Source: Heloderma charlesbogerti
Taxonomy: Eukaryota > Chordata > Lepidosauria > Squamata > Helodermatidae
NCBI GenBank assembly: GCA_026122225.1
Contig: JANEZZ010001477.1
Location: 248,001 to 312,000, forward strand
Direction of reading: 5' to 3'
Length of the DNA stretch: 64,000 bases
Shown here: positions 11,124 through 22,343 of the stretch, one piece after another
Position numbering within the stretch: the first letter of the stretch is position 1
How the letters are laid out: each line of letters starts with the position of its first letter
The notes under the pieces: generated by a model
Databases searched by the model: none
What the model saw: the letters and a program-made list of their open reading frames with translations, nothing else
Told to the model about the DNA's origin: nothing
Made by a program: the position numbers and the translations under genes

Positions 11124-11858
11124 TAGGGATGTCAGAGAATTCTGCCACGGATCTCGGTGAGGCCGAATGCCAGTGCATTCGATCCCGCAAAATCTGTGGC
11201 AGAATGAAGCCCCCCACCCCACAAAAGGCACATGAAATGGAGCACTTACCTGCTGCCGTTTGCACTGCTTTGCGAATGACAGCCGCGTCTGTGGCCACCA
11301 TTTGCTTCTTCATTATAGCCATGATAGGCTACGTAAATAATTACACAGCTAATGCAGGGTTGCCATTTGCGTCCCTGCGGAGGCCGTGATAGGCTATGTA
11401 AATATTTATGTAGCCTATCACAGCAAAAAAAGGGAATGCAAATGGCGGCCACTGTAGCTGCCGCCATTTGCGTTCCCTTTTTTTGGTGCGATAGGCTACG
11501 TAAATATTTACGTAGCCTATCACGGCAAAAGACAGGGGCGCAAATGGCAGCCGCTGTAGCCGCCGCCATTTGCGTCCCCCTCCCCCTTTTTTTGCCATGA
11601 CAGGCTACTTATATATATATGTAGCCTATCACGGCAAAATACAGGGACGCAAATGGCGGCGGCTACGGCAGCTGCCATTTGCATCCCTGTTCAGCCCAGC
11701 GGCTGGATGTCCGTCTGTGGGTGGCCCTGGCCAGCGGCTCCGCAGAGTTGCTGCGGAGCAGAGCCAGCTGGGGAGAATTTCGGGGGGAGGGACGGAGCGC
11801 CTCCCCCCCACCGCAAATGTCACCCTTCGGAAAGGTAAGTGACTTTCGTACATCCCTA
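11124..11858. mobile_element. Hairpin-family hAT-like element
   Basis: It starts TAGGGATGTCAGAGAATTC, ends TTTCGTACATCCCTA, and has a perfect 8-bp target duplication GTAAAAAG (11116-11123 and 11859-11866). Inside are palindromes at 11386-11421 and 11490-11521 (GGCTACGTAAAT type; the second is perfect) and GCAAATGGC-type palindromes at 11432-11477, about 11538-11577 and 11645-11690. Exact donor motifs face both ends: ACTTAC at 11244-11249 (minus-strand GTAAGT) and GTAAGT at 11835-11840. There is no transposase gene. Length 735 bp. Confidence 0.9.
11490..11521. repeat. Perfect 32-bp palindrome
   Basis: GATAGGCTACGTAAAT is followed directly by its reverse complement. This is the core hairpin module of the family. 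It reads as open frame on both strands, giving the recurrent peptides IGYVNIYVAY and DRLRKYLRSL. Confidence 0.95.
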
Positions 11859-12256
11859 GTAAAAAGTGGGGCCAGGAGGCCATGAAATGCAAGAGGGCAT
11901 GCATCACATTTCTATGCAGAGTACCACTGGCACAGCTGTTTTTGTAGAATACCACTGGCGCAGTGTATTTTCTACAGGGAAACTACAGCGCTATGGGGCT
12001 ATAAAGCAGTGTCAGTTCCCCAAAGGAAGCAGCATGCCTTTGGAGCCCCTCCCATCCCACAATACTGTGTCTCCTTGCAAGCCAGCTGCAAAAATCAGAG
12101 CTATGTCATCCCTGGTAGCTACAGCCCAACTGCAAATTGCTGCTCCACTCACCTGTTGGCAAAACATTGATCTCCATCTCCACCCTGCATTTTGGTTGCT
12201 CATGCAGGAAACATCCCCAGTGATTAGATAAACAAAAAGGCAAGAGAACAGGTCAT
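11859..12256. other. Unassigned sequence
   Basis: No feature recognised. Confidence 0.4.
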
Positions 12257-12405
12257 TAGGGATGGGTGAGAACTTATTTTCAGTTCAGCTTTTAACAGAA
12301 CTTACCAAAATTCACAAAGTTCTCCATATTAGGTACAAAAAGATTTTGAGATTAAAGAAGAAATCAAATGTGGGAGAAATCGGAACTGACAGATTTGTCC
12401 ATTTA
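12257..12405. mobile_element. Old hAT-like element, decayed
   Basis: TAGGGATGGGTGAGAAC at the left and GATTTGTCCATTTA at the right resemble the terminal pattern. No target duplication is visible; the right side abuts the next element. Confidence 0.5.
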
Positions 12406-12768
12406 GGCCCAGGCTAGATCTACACTTACTGCCTTTTTTCGCTTCCAATGAGGTTTCACTACCTGCCTTTCACACTACACAGTAGCCACCTTGAATTGGA
12501 ACCGGAATTTCCCACTTCCGTGCTCACGCTTTTTAAATACCCTAATATCCCAGTATTTCCCCTTAATGTGCTCTGATTTTCCGCCTTCGCTACCATATCC
12601 AGTCGTAGTCCCCTCCCCCACCTGTCCATATGCGGCGGTGTTTGTATTTCCCTCCTGCCCAATCACAGCTCTCGACGGCCCCATGTCTTCTTCCGGCTAC
12701 CGATTGCATAGCTTCCTCAGCAGCCCCCGTTTCCTCAGCAACAAGAAAAGGGCTGGATGTGCGCACGC

Positions 12769-12831
12769 TTGTCTGATCTCGGAAGCTAAGCAGGGTCGGT
12801 CCCGGTCTTGGATGGGAGACCGCCTGGGAAT
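12769..12831 (+). repeat. 5S rRNA-derived segment, left arm
   Basis: GTCTGATCTCGGAAGCTAAG, then CAGGGTCGG, then CTTGGATGGGAGACCGCC and TGGGAAT match the 5S rRNA internal control region in order (A box, intermediate element, C box). About five bases of the TTAGTA stretch are missing. Neither the 5' third nor the 3' end of 5S is present, so this is a SINE3-like or captured fragment and not a gene. Confidence 0.8.
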
Positions 12832-13206
12832 CAGGCTTCCTGCACTGAGCAGGGGGTTGCTGTATCCCTTCAAATGAGATTAAGTTTTACCCTCTCCTAT
12901 CCCCTGCTCTGGATGTTCCTTTTAAAAATTCAGGCGTTATCCTTGCAGAATCGGGGCTTCTCCATTATGCTTTTTTTCCTAATTGAGGCATGATCTTCCA
13001 AGCTTGGAAGGTGTGAAGCTTCACAACTTCAAAGCTCCAAAGATCATGCCTCAATTAGAAAAAAAAAATTGCGGAGAAGCCCCAGTTCTGCGAGGATAAT
13101 GCCTGAATTTAAAAAAAAAAAAATCCAGAGCGGGGGATAGGAGGGGGTAAAACTTAGTCTCATTTGAGGGGATACAACAACCCCCTGCTCAATGCAGGAA
13201 GCCTGA

Positions 13207-13276
13207 TTCCCAGGCGGTCGCCATCCAACTACTGACTGGGGCTGACCACACTTAGCATCCGAGATCAGACAAGCGT
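13207..13276 (-). repeat. 5S rRNA-derived segment, right arm
   Basis: The minus-strand read gives TGTCTGATCTCGGATGCTAA, then CAGTAGTTGGATGG and CGACCGCCTGGGAA. It keeps the AGTA stretch lost in the left arm but has other changes (GGTCAGCC instead of GGTCGGGC). The two arms therefore descend from one 5S-like ancestor and mutated separately. Confidence 0.8.
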
Positions 13277-13457
13277 GCGCAGGAAAACAGCAGGAAAACA
13301 GCACAGCGCTCGAGTGTGAACCGAGCTCGCGCATTCGATGAAGCCCTGCAACAGGGAAAATGAGTGAGTGTGAATAATCATGTTTTAATGCGAGAGCGTT
13401 TAACCTGATGGGACACCGAATTCATTGTGATGGCGGGTGCAATGTAGATCGGCCCCC

Positions 13458-14084
13458 AGAGCTTTGAGTGACTAGCTCTTAAAGATCTGGGTTTGAATCC
13501 CTGTGTATTCAACCATGTTAATGCAGAAGGAGTTGCCACCTCCTTTTTCTGACCAGCTTCTCATCTGTAGCAGCTACATGGCACAGGCAGGTGCATCATG
13601 GCCCCCTCCTTGCTGGGAATAGTTGTACCTAGTGAATCCAGCTGGTGCAGATGGCTGAACTTAGTTACAGTTAGTTTTTGATAGGAATTCACCAAAATTC
13701 TCCAAGTTCATGTTTGGGAGAGAAAGAGCTTGAGATTCAACTGACTGTAGGAGAAAGTGAAAAGGAAAGTGAAAAGAAAGATGACCATCGCTATAGGTGC
13801 TGACTTGATACCACACAATAGCATTTTTGGTACAGGATGAAAACTAGGCAGATAGAGTGCTTGGTAACATGGATCAGTAACATCCCACTAAATGGGGAAT
13901 TTTACCACTCCACTACTTTCTGGATTTCCTTTTGGGGATAGATCTCCTCAGCCCATTAGCTCTTTCCAGAAAATCCCCTCACATCCTCATTGTTCACATT
14001 GTGGGGGAGTCGGGCCTCACCAGTTAGCCACGTCACCGATATCAGCACACCCCTCTGGCCCTCAATTGAAGACATGTACATAGG
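13458..14084. other. Unassigned, with an old hAT-like fragment
   Basis: Positions about 13670-13750 (GGAATTCACCAAAATTCTCC) resemble the interior of the element at 12257-12405. The rest is unassigned. Confidence 0.35.
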
Positions 14085-14221
14085 CCGGAGGCGGACAACA
14101 CGTGGCCCTCCAGGTGTTTTGGCCTACAAAAACTATCAGCTCTAGACAGCATAACCAATGCTGAGGGATGATGGGAAGTGTAGGTTAAAACTTCCAGAGG
14201 GCCCCAAGTTGCCCACCCCTG
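14085..14221. mobile_element. Short palindromic hAT-like MITE
   Basis: The right end CAAGTTGCCCACCCCTG pairs with the left end CGGAGGCGGACAACACGTGG. The middle is a partial palindrome (GGCCCTCCAG and TTCCAGAGGGCC). ACATAGG before and ACATAGAGG after look like an 8-bp target duplication that has lost a base. CAGGGGTG as terminus fits the hAT pattern. Confidence 0.65.
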
Positions 14222-15469
14222 ACATAGAGGCTCCAAACATCATTTCCCACCAGAACATGGGGATGTGGGGGAGAGATGTGACAGATCGAGTTTGAATCTC
14301 TTTGTAATTTCCCTGCCAGGAAAGTAATTGGAATGGCTGATGCTTGTTAATCCCACCTTAGGCTATTATGCCACTTTGACCCTTTATATGGCACACCATT
14401 ATCCCACAGTTCAGATCAGCACCAACATTTCTGCACCATGTTTGTGACTGGACGGCAGAGGCCATGACATGCTGCTTTCACAAGCGCGTTGCCACTGTGA
14501 GCCTTCTGGATTATCACCACTGTTAATGTCATTTTCCTCTGAACTGTACACCTAACATTGGGCTTTTCAGTATGCTGTTGACCTAAAATAAAATAAATTG
14601 AAATAATCAGACTCTTGCACCTCACCCTTTTCTTTTTAATGGTTTAGAATATTTCATTTTAATGCATTACTTAGTAGTTCCAATCTTACAGCAATAAAAA
14701 GCAATATAATAATGACTAATCCCTTTAGTTTTGTTTCCAGTCATGGTTTAACAATCAGGGACAAGTTAAAAACAGAACAGCATGCCAATGTCTACCATGT
14801 GCAGGAACAAACATGATGGAAAACTTGGTGTGTTTACTCAGACATCTCAAGACCAGGTACTTTAATCCTGAAGAGACTCAGTCCCTTGCATGCCCTATGC
14901 AAGTTGGTGGGTGTTTTACAGACAAACCCGGGGCTACCTTGACAAATTCTTTCTTTTGTCTTATTGTGGACTACACATCACCAAGCCATATATTATGGAA
15001 CCATACTTCACAACAGATGGAACCTTGCCATTGGCCCCCAGCAAATGGTCCCAAATCCGATAGCCAGAGCTGGATTTCTAAAACAGGAAGTCACCATGAT
15101 AATGCTGGCCTTCAAGTAGCACTCAGGCCAGGTGTCAGCACCCAGCACCCTCAGGCAGCTGCTCCAGCACCCTGGCAGGGTCGTTTGGGAACCCAGCTGC
15201 AAGCCTACCTGGCAGGGGCAGGTAGTCACTTTATTTTCCCACAATGCCCAGAGCACCTGACATAGCATTGCTCTGGAGCACTATGGGATATGAAACTAGC
15301 CATCTACCACTACTCGGTAAGCCAGGGACCCACCAATGTAGGCGAGGAACCACCAGTGGGTTCTTAGCCAAGGCCCCCTTCAAACACGATGGCACTTTCA
15401 GTTTTGGATGACTTCCCCCCTCCCCATTCCCCATTTTAGGGTTACTCAATACTCAGCTAATGGCATTGG
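14222..15469. other. Unassigned sequence
   Basis: No gene recognised. The 150-codon plus-strand frame at 14813-15265 lacks any motif I can name and looks like chance. Confidence 0.35.
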
Positions 15470-15690
15470 GGGAGGAGCTATAGCTCAGTGGTAGAGCACA
15501 CAGTTTGCATGTAGAAAGTCCTCAGTTCAGTTCCTCATGTCTCCAATAAAAAGGTCCTCAGGCTGCAGAGCTAGCATGACCTGTCTGAATCCTTGGAGAG
15601 CTATTGCCAGTAGACATTACTGGGCTAGATATGCCAATGGACTAACTTGGTCTGAATCAGCCTCAGGTGGTGTCCTGTACACTCTCAAAG
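15470..15690 (+). mobile_element. tRNA-Ala-derived SINE
   Basis: GAGCTATAGCTCAGTGGTAG (A box), AGTTTGCATGTAG (anticodon arm) and CAGTTCAGTTCCTCATG (B-box region) open the element, followed by CTTGGAGAGCTATTGCCAGT and ACTTGGTCTGAATCAGCCTC. It matches the SINEs at 2831-3605 and 18207-18412 in the opposite orientation. It is decayed and not a tRNA gene. Confidence 0.85.
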
Positions 15691-15885
15691 TGTACATGTT
15701 CTTTCTTCACATGTTTCTGGTGAGCCCCAACAAATGTTATGCCCTATCTAAGGAAAATCCAGTTGCCGTTTATCACCAATCCCCACAAAAAAACAGGGAT
15801 GGCATCATGGCCCTATGATGAGGCAAGGAGAAGGAGCTGCCTCAGGTGGCAGATGCTAACTGGTGTGTATGTGTGGGGGCAGCCT

Positions 15886-16524
15886 TAGGGATGTGCAAAA
15901 CACTTACCCGGTTTCGTCCAGGGACATCCGCAGTGGGGGGGAGGCACTCGGTCCCTCCCCCCGAAATCCTCGACGCGGGGGGGGAGGTGATCCGTTCCTC
16001 CTCCCTGGAATCCTGCCTGGCCGGCTCTGCTCCACAGCCAGGCCGCAGAGCCGCCAGCCGGGCCAACACGCAGTGGGGCCTCCAGCCGCTGCCAGGTTGC
16101 TGCGGACGCAAATGGCGTCCTGCGTAGGGGACGCCATTTGCATCCCTATGGTAGCCTGTGATAGGCTACGTAAATATTTATGTAGCCTACCACGGATAAA
16201 AAAGGAACGCAAATGGCATAGGGGACGCCATTTGCGTCCCTGCTTTAGCTGTGATAGGCTACGTAAATATTTACGTAGCCTATCACGGGCTACCATAGGG
16301 ATGCAAATGGTGTCCCCTACTCAGGACGCCATTTGTGTCTGCAGCAGCCCGGCAGCAGCCAGAGCCGCCACCGGAGCTGAAGCCGCAGCCAGGTAGGCTC
16401 TGTTTCGCGGGGCTTTCGCCGGGTGGAGGGGCGGGTTGCTCTGTTCCGCCACGGATTCTGGGGGGCCGAATTCACTGGAATTCAGCTCCCTTGGGAGCCG
16501 TGGCAGAATTCTCTAACATCTCTA
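15886..16524. mobile_element. Hairpin-family hAT-like element
   Basis: TAGGGATGTGCAAAACACTTACC at the left (first 8 bases are the family terminus) and GAATTCTCTAACATCTCTA at the right, with a perfect 8-bp duplication GGCAGCCT (15878-15885 and 16525-16532). The interior holds palindromes at 16104-16145, 16158-16193 and 16251-16286. The left donor is ACTTAC at 15902-15907 (minus-strand GTAAGT); the right donor has decayed to GTAGGC near 16394. Length 639 bp, no coding capacity. Confidence 0.9.
16251..16286. repeat. Perfect 36-bp palindrome
   Basis: GTGATAGGCTACGTAAAT followed by its exact reverse complement. It is the clearest copy of the family's core hairpin and a natural reference for the variants elsewhere. 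Confidence 0.95.
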
Positions 16525-16745
16525 GGCAGCCTTCCCCTCTGTCGAAGGACAGAGCCGTATGTTCCAGGCAGCCTGCCCTGCACCCCCACATTAGCCTGCT
16601 GCCCTCAGGTGTGGTGGAAGCTGCTGTCCCATCACTACTGCCAAAGTGAGATTCAATGGCTGGCTTCTGTAGGTGGAACCGAATGGGGGCACCATCTTGA
16701 CCTTAACCTCAGGCAGCAAAACATCTTGGGCCAGCCTTGCAGAAA

Positions 16746-18206
16746 ACACAATATTGGGGATAGCGAGATGCTCTTACTTATGAGTCAAGCCTTCTGTGTA
16801 CAGCACTACAGTGGTTCGAGAGGTGATCCAGACCCTGAAACAGGAGGCAGGACGCCAGCGAGCCTGGCCACCTCTCCATCCTTCTCCTGCCATGCTCCGC
16901 TGTCTGCCTCCCTGGTTTTGGCCGTGCACGATGCAGCTGTTTCCGCAGAACAGGGCCCAGCTGGCAAGCAGAGCCACGTGCTGGATCTTGTGCAGCTTCT
17001 GAATCACAAAACAGTAACCAGTGGGCCTGAGCCAATGCAAGGAGACGTGTGTGCTCCTCTCCTGCTCACACAGCATTTAGCAGAAGATAGCCTCAAGCTG
17101 TTAATCTCACTTTGCACCCTTTTAATAAACGGCACTGTAGATTTCCAATTATTACTTTCCCTGGCAGACTGCGGCCTTTCATTGCCAAGCGCAGCAGCTT
17201 TGTGTAATTTCATTCTGCCTTGTGCAGTGTAGTGACCTTTATCATGTTGGTATGAGTGTTGGGAAAGTGACTTGAACAAACAGTGCATGAAGGGAAAGAG
17301 GCAAAGTGCTAGTGGACGGACGCCAGCGGCATCATGCCATTGAGGCCCATCTGATAAGAGAAGACATAATCCAGGCATAAAGTTGCCACCTGGCCAGCTC
17401 CAAACTGGCATGCTCCTTTGAAAATTAAAAAGTATATAATGCATTCCATTCAGCTGCACTGGTTTCATTTAGTTTTATTGTTGGCTAGCTTGTCAATGGG
17501 CATATCGTGCAGTGAATTTACATATGTAAATAAGCAACCATCTGTGTTTGTATCTGGGAACACTGGCTATACCTAATCCATTCCTTTCAAAGAACTGTTG
17601 AGCCAGGTATGACCCAATTATGACTTTTTACAGGTTAAACATGAGCCCAAAGGTTTTCTACTACCTCCTTGTTCTGATCAGATCAGATGGGCTAGTGGTC
17701 TGGGATGTTCCAGCATGGGGGCGGGGAGGGGGGACCTGTGACTGTAGCGGCAGAGGCAGACCTTGTCATCTGGCTCTGCAGGCCCGTTCTGGCTCACTCA
17801 CTCTTCCGCTGCATGTGTACAAGAGGTAGAGAAGGAAGGGGTGGCACAGAGCGATGTGATCCTGCAATGCCACAAATGCCACCCACTTTTGGCCCTGGCT
17901 CCGCCCACCACTGGCTGTGCTCCAATGGATTCTTCCCGGGGTTCCATGGCACCTCACAGGAAAAAGATTCCCCACCCCTGTCCTAGCACAATGTGACCTG
18001 GCTCCTTGGCTCGAGTCATTTGGGCCAATTTGCCGGGCAAGACACTGGCCTGCGGCGCACCTCTCCTTTCCTATGGCCCTGTCTGGCCTGTGTTGCATGA
18101 AGTGACTAAAAGGAAGCTAATGGAGGCACAGCCTTGCAGCAGGGGTGACCTTCGGCATCTTTTTCTTCCCCTCTGCAATTCTGTGAAAGCTGTTGGCATA
18201 TGGACC
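16746..18206. other. Unassigned, mostly non-repetitive
   Basis: 16930-17240 shows no repeat signature and a balanced composition, so it could be conserved non-coding sequence, but I cannot test that. The long plus-strand frame at 16423-17232 begins inside the hAT-like element and is not credible as a gene. Near 17930-17990 a fragment with CCCCACCCCTGTCCTAG resembles the end of the MITE at 14085-14221. Confidence 0.35.
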
Positions 18207-18412
18207 AACGAAGTTTCCTTATACTGAGCCAGACCATTGGTCCATCTAGCCCAGCACTGCCTGCTCTGAGGGGCACTGGCTCTCTAGGGTTTCCAGTAGA
18301 ACTCTTCCCCATCACCTACGATGCAACCACTTAACTAGACACACTGGGCACTGAACCTGGAACCTTCTGCATGCAAAGCACATGCCCCACCACTGAGCTT
18401 ACAGCCCATCCC
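18207..18412 (-). mobile_element. tRNA-Ala-derived SINE
   Basis: The left part TTCCTTATACTGAGCCAGAC is the SINE tail. The right part ACCTTCTGCATGCAAAGCAC, then CACCACTGAGCTTACAG, is the tRNA-like head on the minus strand. It is diverged from the copies at 2831-3605 and 15470-15690. Confidence 0.85.
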
Positions 18413-21400
18413 TCTATCAAGAGCAAAGAAAGTGGAAGGTGCTGGCCTTGCCATTGAGCAGTGAGCAGCACAGGCACGGGGTTGTTTTATCAGAAGTAAG
18501 TCCTGCTGTGTTCAGTAGGGCTTACCCCCAGGTAAGTGTGCACATGAATGCCGCAGAAGCTTTCTAGCAATCAAAGTAGAACAGAGTAGTACAGCAGAGT
18601 AATTCAGTGACCTCAGAGACAGCACAGGACTGCCCCATATGTTAAGTAATAAGGTGTTTGCACTCTGTGCCTCAAATATAAAGATCATCACAGAGATCTA
18701 AGAAGTGGGTTTGAGATTATCTCTATCTATTCACATGCACGCACACACACACACACAGCCAATTATACTTGATGGACATTAAATCCTCCCTGATCCTAAA
18801 TATGGTTATCTTATTCAGGCTACTATCTTTGCACAGTGTGATGTGGGTTACTTTGTGCACTGTGAGCTTTGATTTTACACTGTCTTGCATGAATAAGTTC
18901 CAAGGCAGCCTGAGCTGAGTGAGAAAATTCACTCAGCAAGTCATAATTTTGCAGCTACGAAGAACACAAATTACATTTGTAGGCCTATTTGATGGGCCAT
19001 TTTTTTTCCAGTAGGGATGAGGAAGAATGAATACTCATGAGGACTAGGAAGTCCTCACGTACAAGATTGTTTGGTGTCTTCACAGGTGTTTATTCAGCTG
19101 ACACGCTGCTGGATTTCACCTTTGTTCCAACGGAAGACTTCCTGGACAAGTGGACAGCATCTCAAAGGAGTAAATCGCTGTTCAAGCCACACCTTCCGGG
19201 CCAGCTTTGATTATGTAATGGAAAAGGCAAGGTCTGCAAAGAACTTTGTAATCCTCGACTTTGTAACCCTGCTCGGTGAGTGGCAGTCAAGCAGATAACC
19301 TTGCCCCCTTATCACACTGTTAAGTTAGTTTCTTCCTGGCCTGTGCTGGCAACAACATTTGATAGTTTATATGTGATGCATGTGTGCGTTGGCACTTTTC
19401 TTATGTTGAGTTAGCACAAACAGGCCAAGTCTGTGGCTGTGGAGGACAGGGGTGGGTTGATGATAGCGAAGGAGATGATTCTGTTGCAACATGTCCAGTG
19501 TTGCAACACAACCCAACATGTCCTAAAAAGTAGTACACAAGGATCAGATCTTGACTGCTGTTAAACAAGGGAGTAGTATTTTTCTAGGGCAAGAGCCACC
19601 ATGACACATAAGGGCTTGTAAATGTCTCTGCTTCTTTCTGCGTAGACAAATTGACAATGGCATCAATGGTGGTGGTGATGATCACCAACAAAATGTTGCA
19701 GTGTGAAGTCCTCCTGTTCAGTGTTCCAGACAGACAGACAGGCCCTGCTTCATGATACTCCATTCCATTCCCCCTCCCACCTAGTTTGCATCCCCCCCAC
19801 AACAGTCAGTCAGGATTCCTTACCCACTGAGAATTCTCATTGGACTGTTTTTGGGGTTTCCGACAAATATTTTTCTTGCATTCTGCAGATGTTTGGGCTT
19901 CACCAATCCTCCCAACACCTCCCTATTGTGTCTGGATAGTGCCAGTTGGCTAAGGATCCACACTTAGAGGATGAGTGTGTTCATGGTATATAATATTATT
20001 ACTGAAGCTGTGTGCAAATGTCCTCTTGAAATTCTCCATCCTATTTGTGGGCAGAGAAATTGGGGGGACAGTTTCAGCAAATTTCTCCAGGGGAAGAAGA
20101 AATTCTCAACAGTTTCTCACAGGTAGGGATCACGCTTGGTGGGGGTTGTTGCACAGCCTCTTTCTGCCTCATTCTCAAGGCATTTTCTAATGTATTTTGA
20201 ATTCATTTTGGTGGTGTTTTTGAGCTCATCTAATCACTGAAAGGTGGCCAAGGGTGCTGTGTGTGTTTTATCTTTCCATTATACATCTCTGATCTGAAAA
20301 AGCCTTATGGGAGGAATGACCTCATGTTGTCTTCCCCTGGGCTTTAATTGAAGTGCGGGAAGCCAAGGAGGCTACAAGCTGCCAGAGATATGGTAGTATG
20401 TTGAAAGACAGCACATTCGCGCACACACTCCTTGGCTGCCTCATAAGTAAGGTTAAACACAAGAATCCTGAACCCAACCCATGAGAATTTCCCTGAATTT
20501 TTCTCCTCCTCTGAATTTCTTTTTGAAAGCCATTTCTTTTCTATCAAATTGAATGAGAATGGTAAAAAAAGTGGGAGAAATTTTCAGTGCTTAGGAACAT
20601 TTACATAGTAGTGGGGACAAAAATCCAATAGTGAGCTGTTAATGTACACACTCAATGCACTAATTTCAATGGAGCAGTCTTTGAATATCACCCAATCCCT
20701 TTTTCAGGTGGATCAAGCCAGCATATCTTGTGACCCATCAGCCACATATGGCAGCCCAATAATACACAGCTGGTTGGTTGTGTGATTTGATGGATCATGT
20801 TGTGCAGGCCTGTGGTAGATGGACCATCCTCCAGCATTGATATAGAATGAACGTACATAATTACATCTGTATGAAATTCTGCAATACTGGCCTCTGAAAA
20901 CTCCAGTGCAAACTGAAAGAATGGCCCAAATTAATCTTCAGAACAATTGCCAATAGCTCCCGTGCTTGCCTGGTGAGGTGACTAGGTCCTGATACAAAGG
21001 GGAGAGTTTAATCATCCTTTCTTTCAGAGATCTTCACTTCCCCATGGAGACAATTTTGTTCCAACTTGAAATTCTTCTGTGGAACATTATTTATGCACTG
21101 CAAAATCAGTTGAAAAATCAAACACTATGTTTTACTTTGCATACTGATCAACCATCAGATAGAACATGTAAACTCCCTGGGCTTGTGCCTTGATTCAAAA
21201 GCTAGGGGACAGGATGGCAAAGTGTCAATAGGCTTTGGGTCAGATCTGTAGGCTGGATCTGGGGTAGCATGTTCAAATGGTGCCCTCCAATGATATTGGA
21301 ATAGCTTTGTCCTCTAGCTACAGACATACAGGATTCTAGAGTTTCAATAATATAAGAAGTACAAAGACCCCCACATCTGAGTCATAAAGTATGTGAGATC

Positions 21401-21902
21401 CTTGCCCCATTCATCCGCTGATTTTTTTCCACTTATGAGCAAGTACATTATGTTTTGGAATTGGAGACTGAGTCACTCACTTGTTGAGCCACTCTGATGT
21501 ATACAATCATTCCATTTTCCTTTGTGGTTGTCCATTCATGAGAGGGGTAAAAATACTTCAAGAAAGAATGCCATTCCTTAGCATCATATTTCATGTAACA
21601 AAGAGCCTTGTGGTACCTAAAAGATAAACACATTTATTCTGGCATAAGCTTTCATGGACTACAGTCCACTTCATCAGATGCATGAAGTGTTATCCTGAGT
21701 TACACAACTGATCTTGAAGAGGCCATTCTTGAACAAAGGGATTTCAAAGGGAGACTGTGATGTGAAACTGTTGAATTATAATTCATCAAGGGGTTCAGTT
21801 CTATTACCTGTGGCTTGAATCAAGGTAAAGGTCTCTTGGTTTTTAATCTCACTGTATGTTTTCATTGGCTTACCAATCCCAGGCTGTCTGTGTTATTATT
21901 AT
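18413..21902. other. Mostly unassigned sequence
   Basis: Small items only. 18480-18545 has AGAAGTAAGTCCTGCTGTGT, a TAA-type MITE remnant. A short CA run sits at about 18737-18758. 20020-20125 is a dispersed repeat also seen at 25430-25560. Around 19080-19280 a plus-strand stretch is open for 75 codons, but I recognise no motif. I see no gene. Confidence 0.4.
20020..20125. repeat. Dispersed repeat pair, copy 1
   Basis: CAAATGTCCTCTTGAAATTC, then GGGCAGAGAAATTGGGGG, then TTTCTCCAGGGGAAGAAG aligns with 25430-25560 in the same orientation. The class is unknown. Confidence 0.55.
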
Positions 21903-22343
21903 TAAGGATATTGGAGAAATCTGCAACGGAACCAAATGAGTTTGTATTTTCATGAATCTGACCCACAGGTTCTGCAGTGGACCAGCTTTCCCCCCTGCCA
22001 GGTGGATTCTGCAGACTTGCAGACCATTTTTTCTAAATTTAGGGAAATTTGTGCAAATTTCGTCATGGAAAAAAATAGGAACATTTAAAAAATTTGGTTG
22101 AAAATGCACATTTCCCCCATAGGTTAAAGCATGAAAATGCACATTTGGGGGGATTTGTGCATCTTGTGGGAATTTTCACATCTTTGCCTGTGTGAATTTG
22201 CATGAATTCGCATTCACACAAGTGAATTTACACAAATTCTAAAACTACCCCCCCAATTCTGTCAACGGGTGGATGATAGAACAAAAGGTGCCTGATAACC
22301 TGTGAAACACAGATGGAACAGAATTTACACAGTCTGTACACTA
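21903..22343. mobile_element. Old hAT-like element, GTTGGAGAAATC type
   Basis: TAAGGATATTGGAGAAATC at the left and GTCTGTACACTAA at the right are decayed versions of the ends at 6343-6768. The interior shares GGAACCAAATGAG and the AAAATGCACATTT words. No target duplication remains. Confidence 0.65.

Larger units (their letters stand above)
12406..13457. mobile_element. Large foldback element with 5S rRNA-derived arms
   Basis: Imperfect terminal inverted repeats (left GGCCCAGGCTAGATCTACAC; right GTGCAATGTAGATCGGCCC) enclose a long inverted repeat. The left arm is 12761-12997, the right arm 13040-13280, with a loop of about 42 bp. Each arm carries sequence matching the 3' two thirds of vertebrate 5S rRNA, including its internal promoter region. 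The arms have diverged independently, so the hairpin is not brand new. A similar terminal pair bounds 33137-33725. The superfamily is unclear. Confidence 0.75.
15791..16745. repeat. Dispersed repeat split by a hAT-like element
   Basis: The pieces at 15791-15885 (GCTGCCTCAGGTGGCAGATG) and 16525-16745 (CTGCCCTGCACCCCCACATT; CACCTTAACC-type text then CAGGCAGCAAAACATCTT) match the uninterrupted copy at about 55205-55505. I do not know the class. Confidence 0.65.

Noticed and set aside
11246..11600. Many short frames with recurring peptides such as VIGYVNIYVAYHG, DRLRKYLRSLSR and MAAAxAAAIC across the window.
   Set aside because: They are translations of the palindromes in different frames and strands. 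The palindrome is open in nearly all frames, so the repeats of peptide do not show protein-level conservation.
12769..13276. 5S rRNA gene.
   Set aside because: Only part of the 5S sequence is present, with deletions and substitutions, and in inverted pairs inside a transposon-like unit.
14813..15265. A 150-codon plus-strand frame as a possible gene.
   Set aside because: No signal, domain or conserved motif, no plausible promoter or splice context, and composition like the surrounding intergenic DNA.
15470..15545. tRNA-Ala gene.
   Set aside because: The tRNA-like head is mutated, cannot form a good acceptor stem, and continues into SINE body sequence found in several copies.
16423..17232. 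A 269-codon plus-strand frame.
   Set aside because: It begins inside the hAT-like element, runs through a dispersed repeat into unassigned DNA, and shows no domain.
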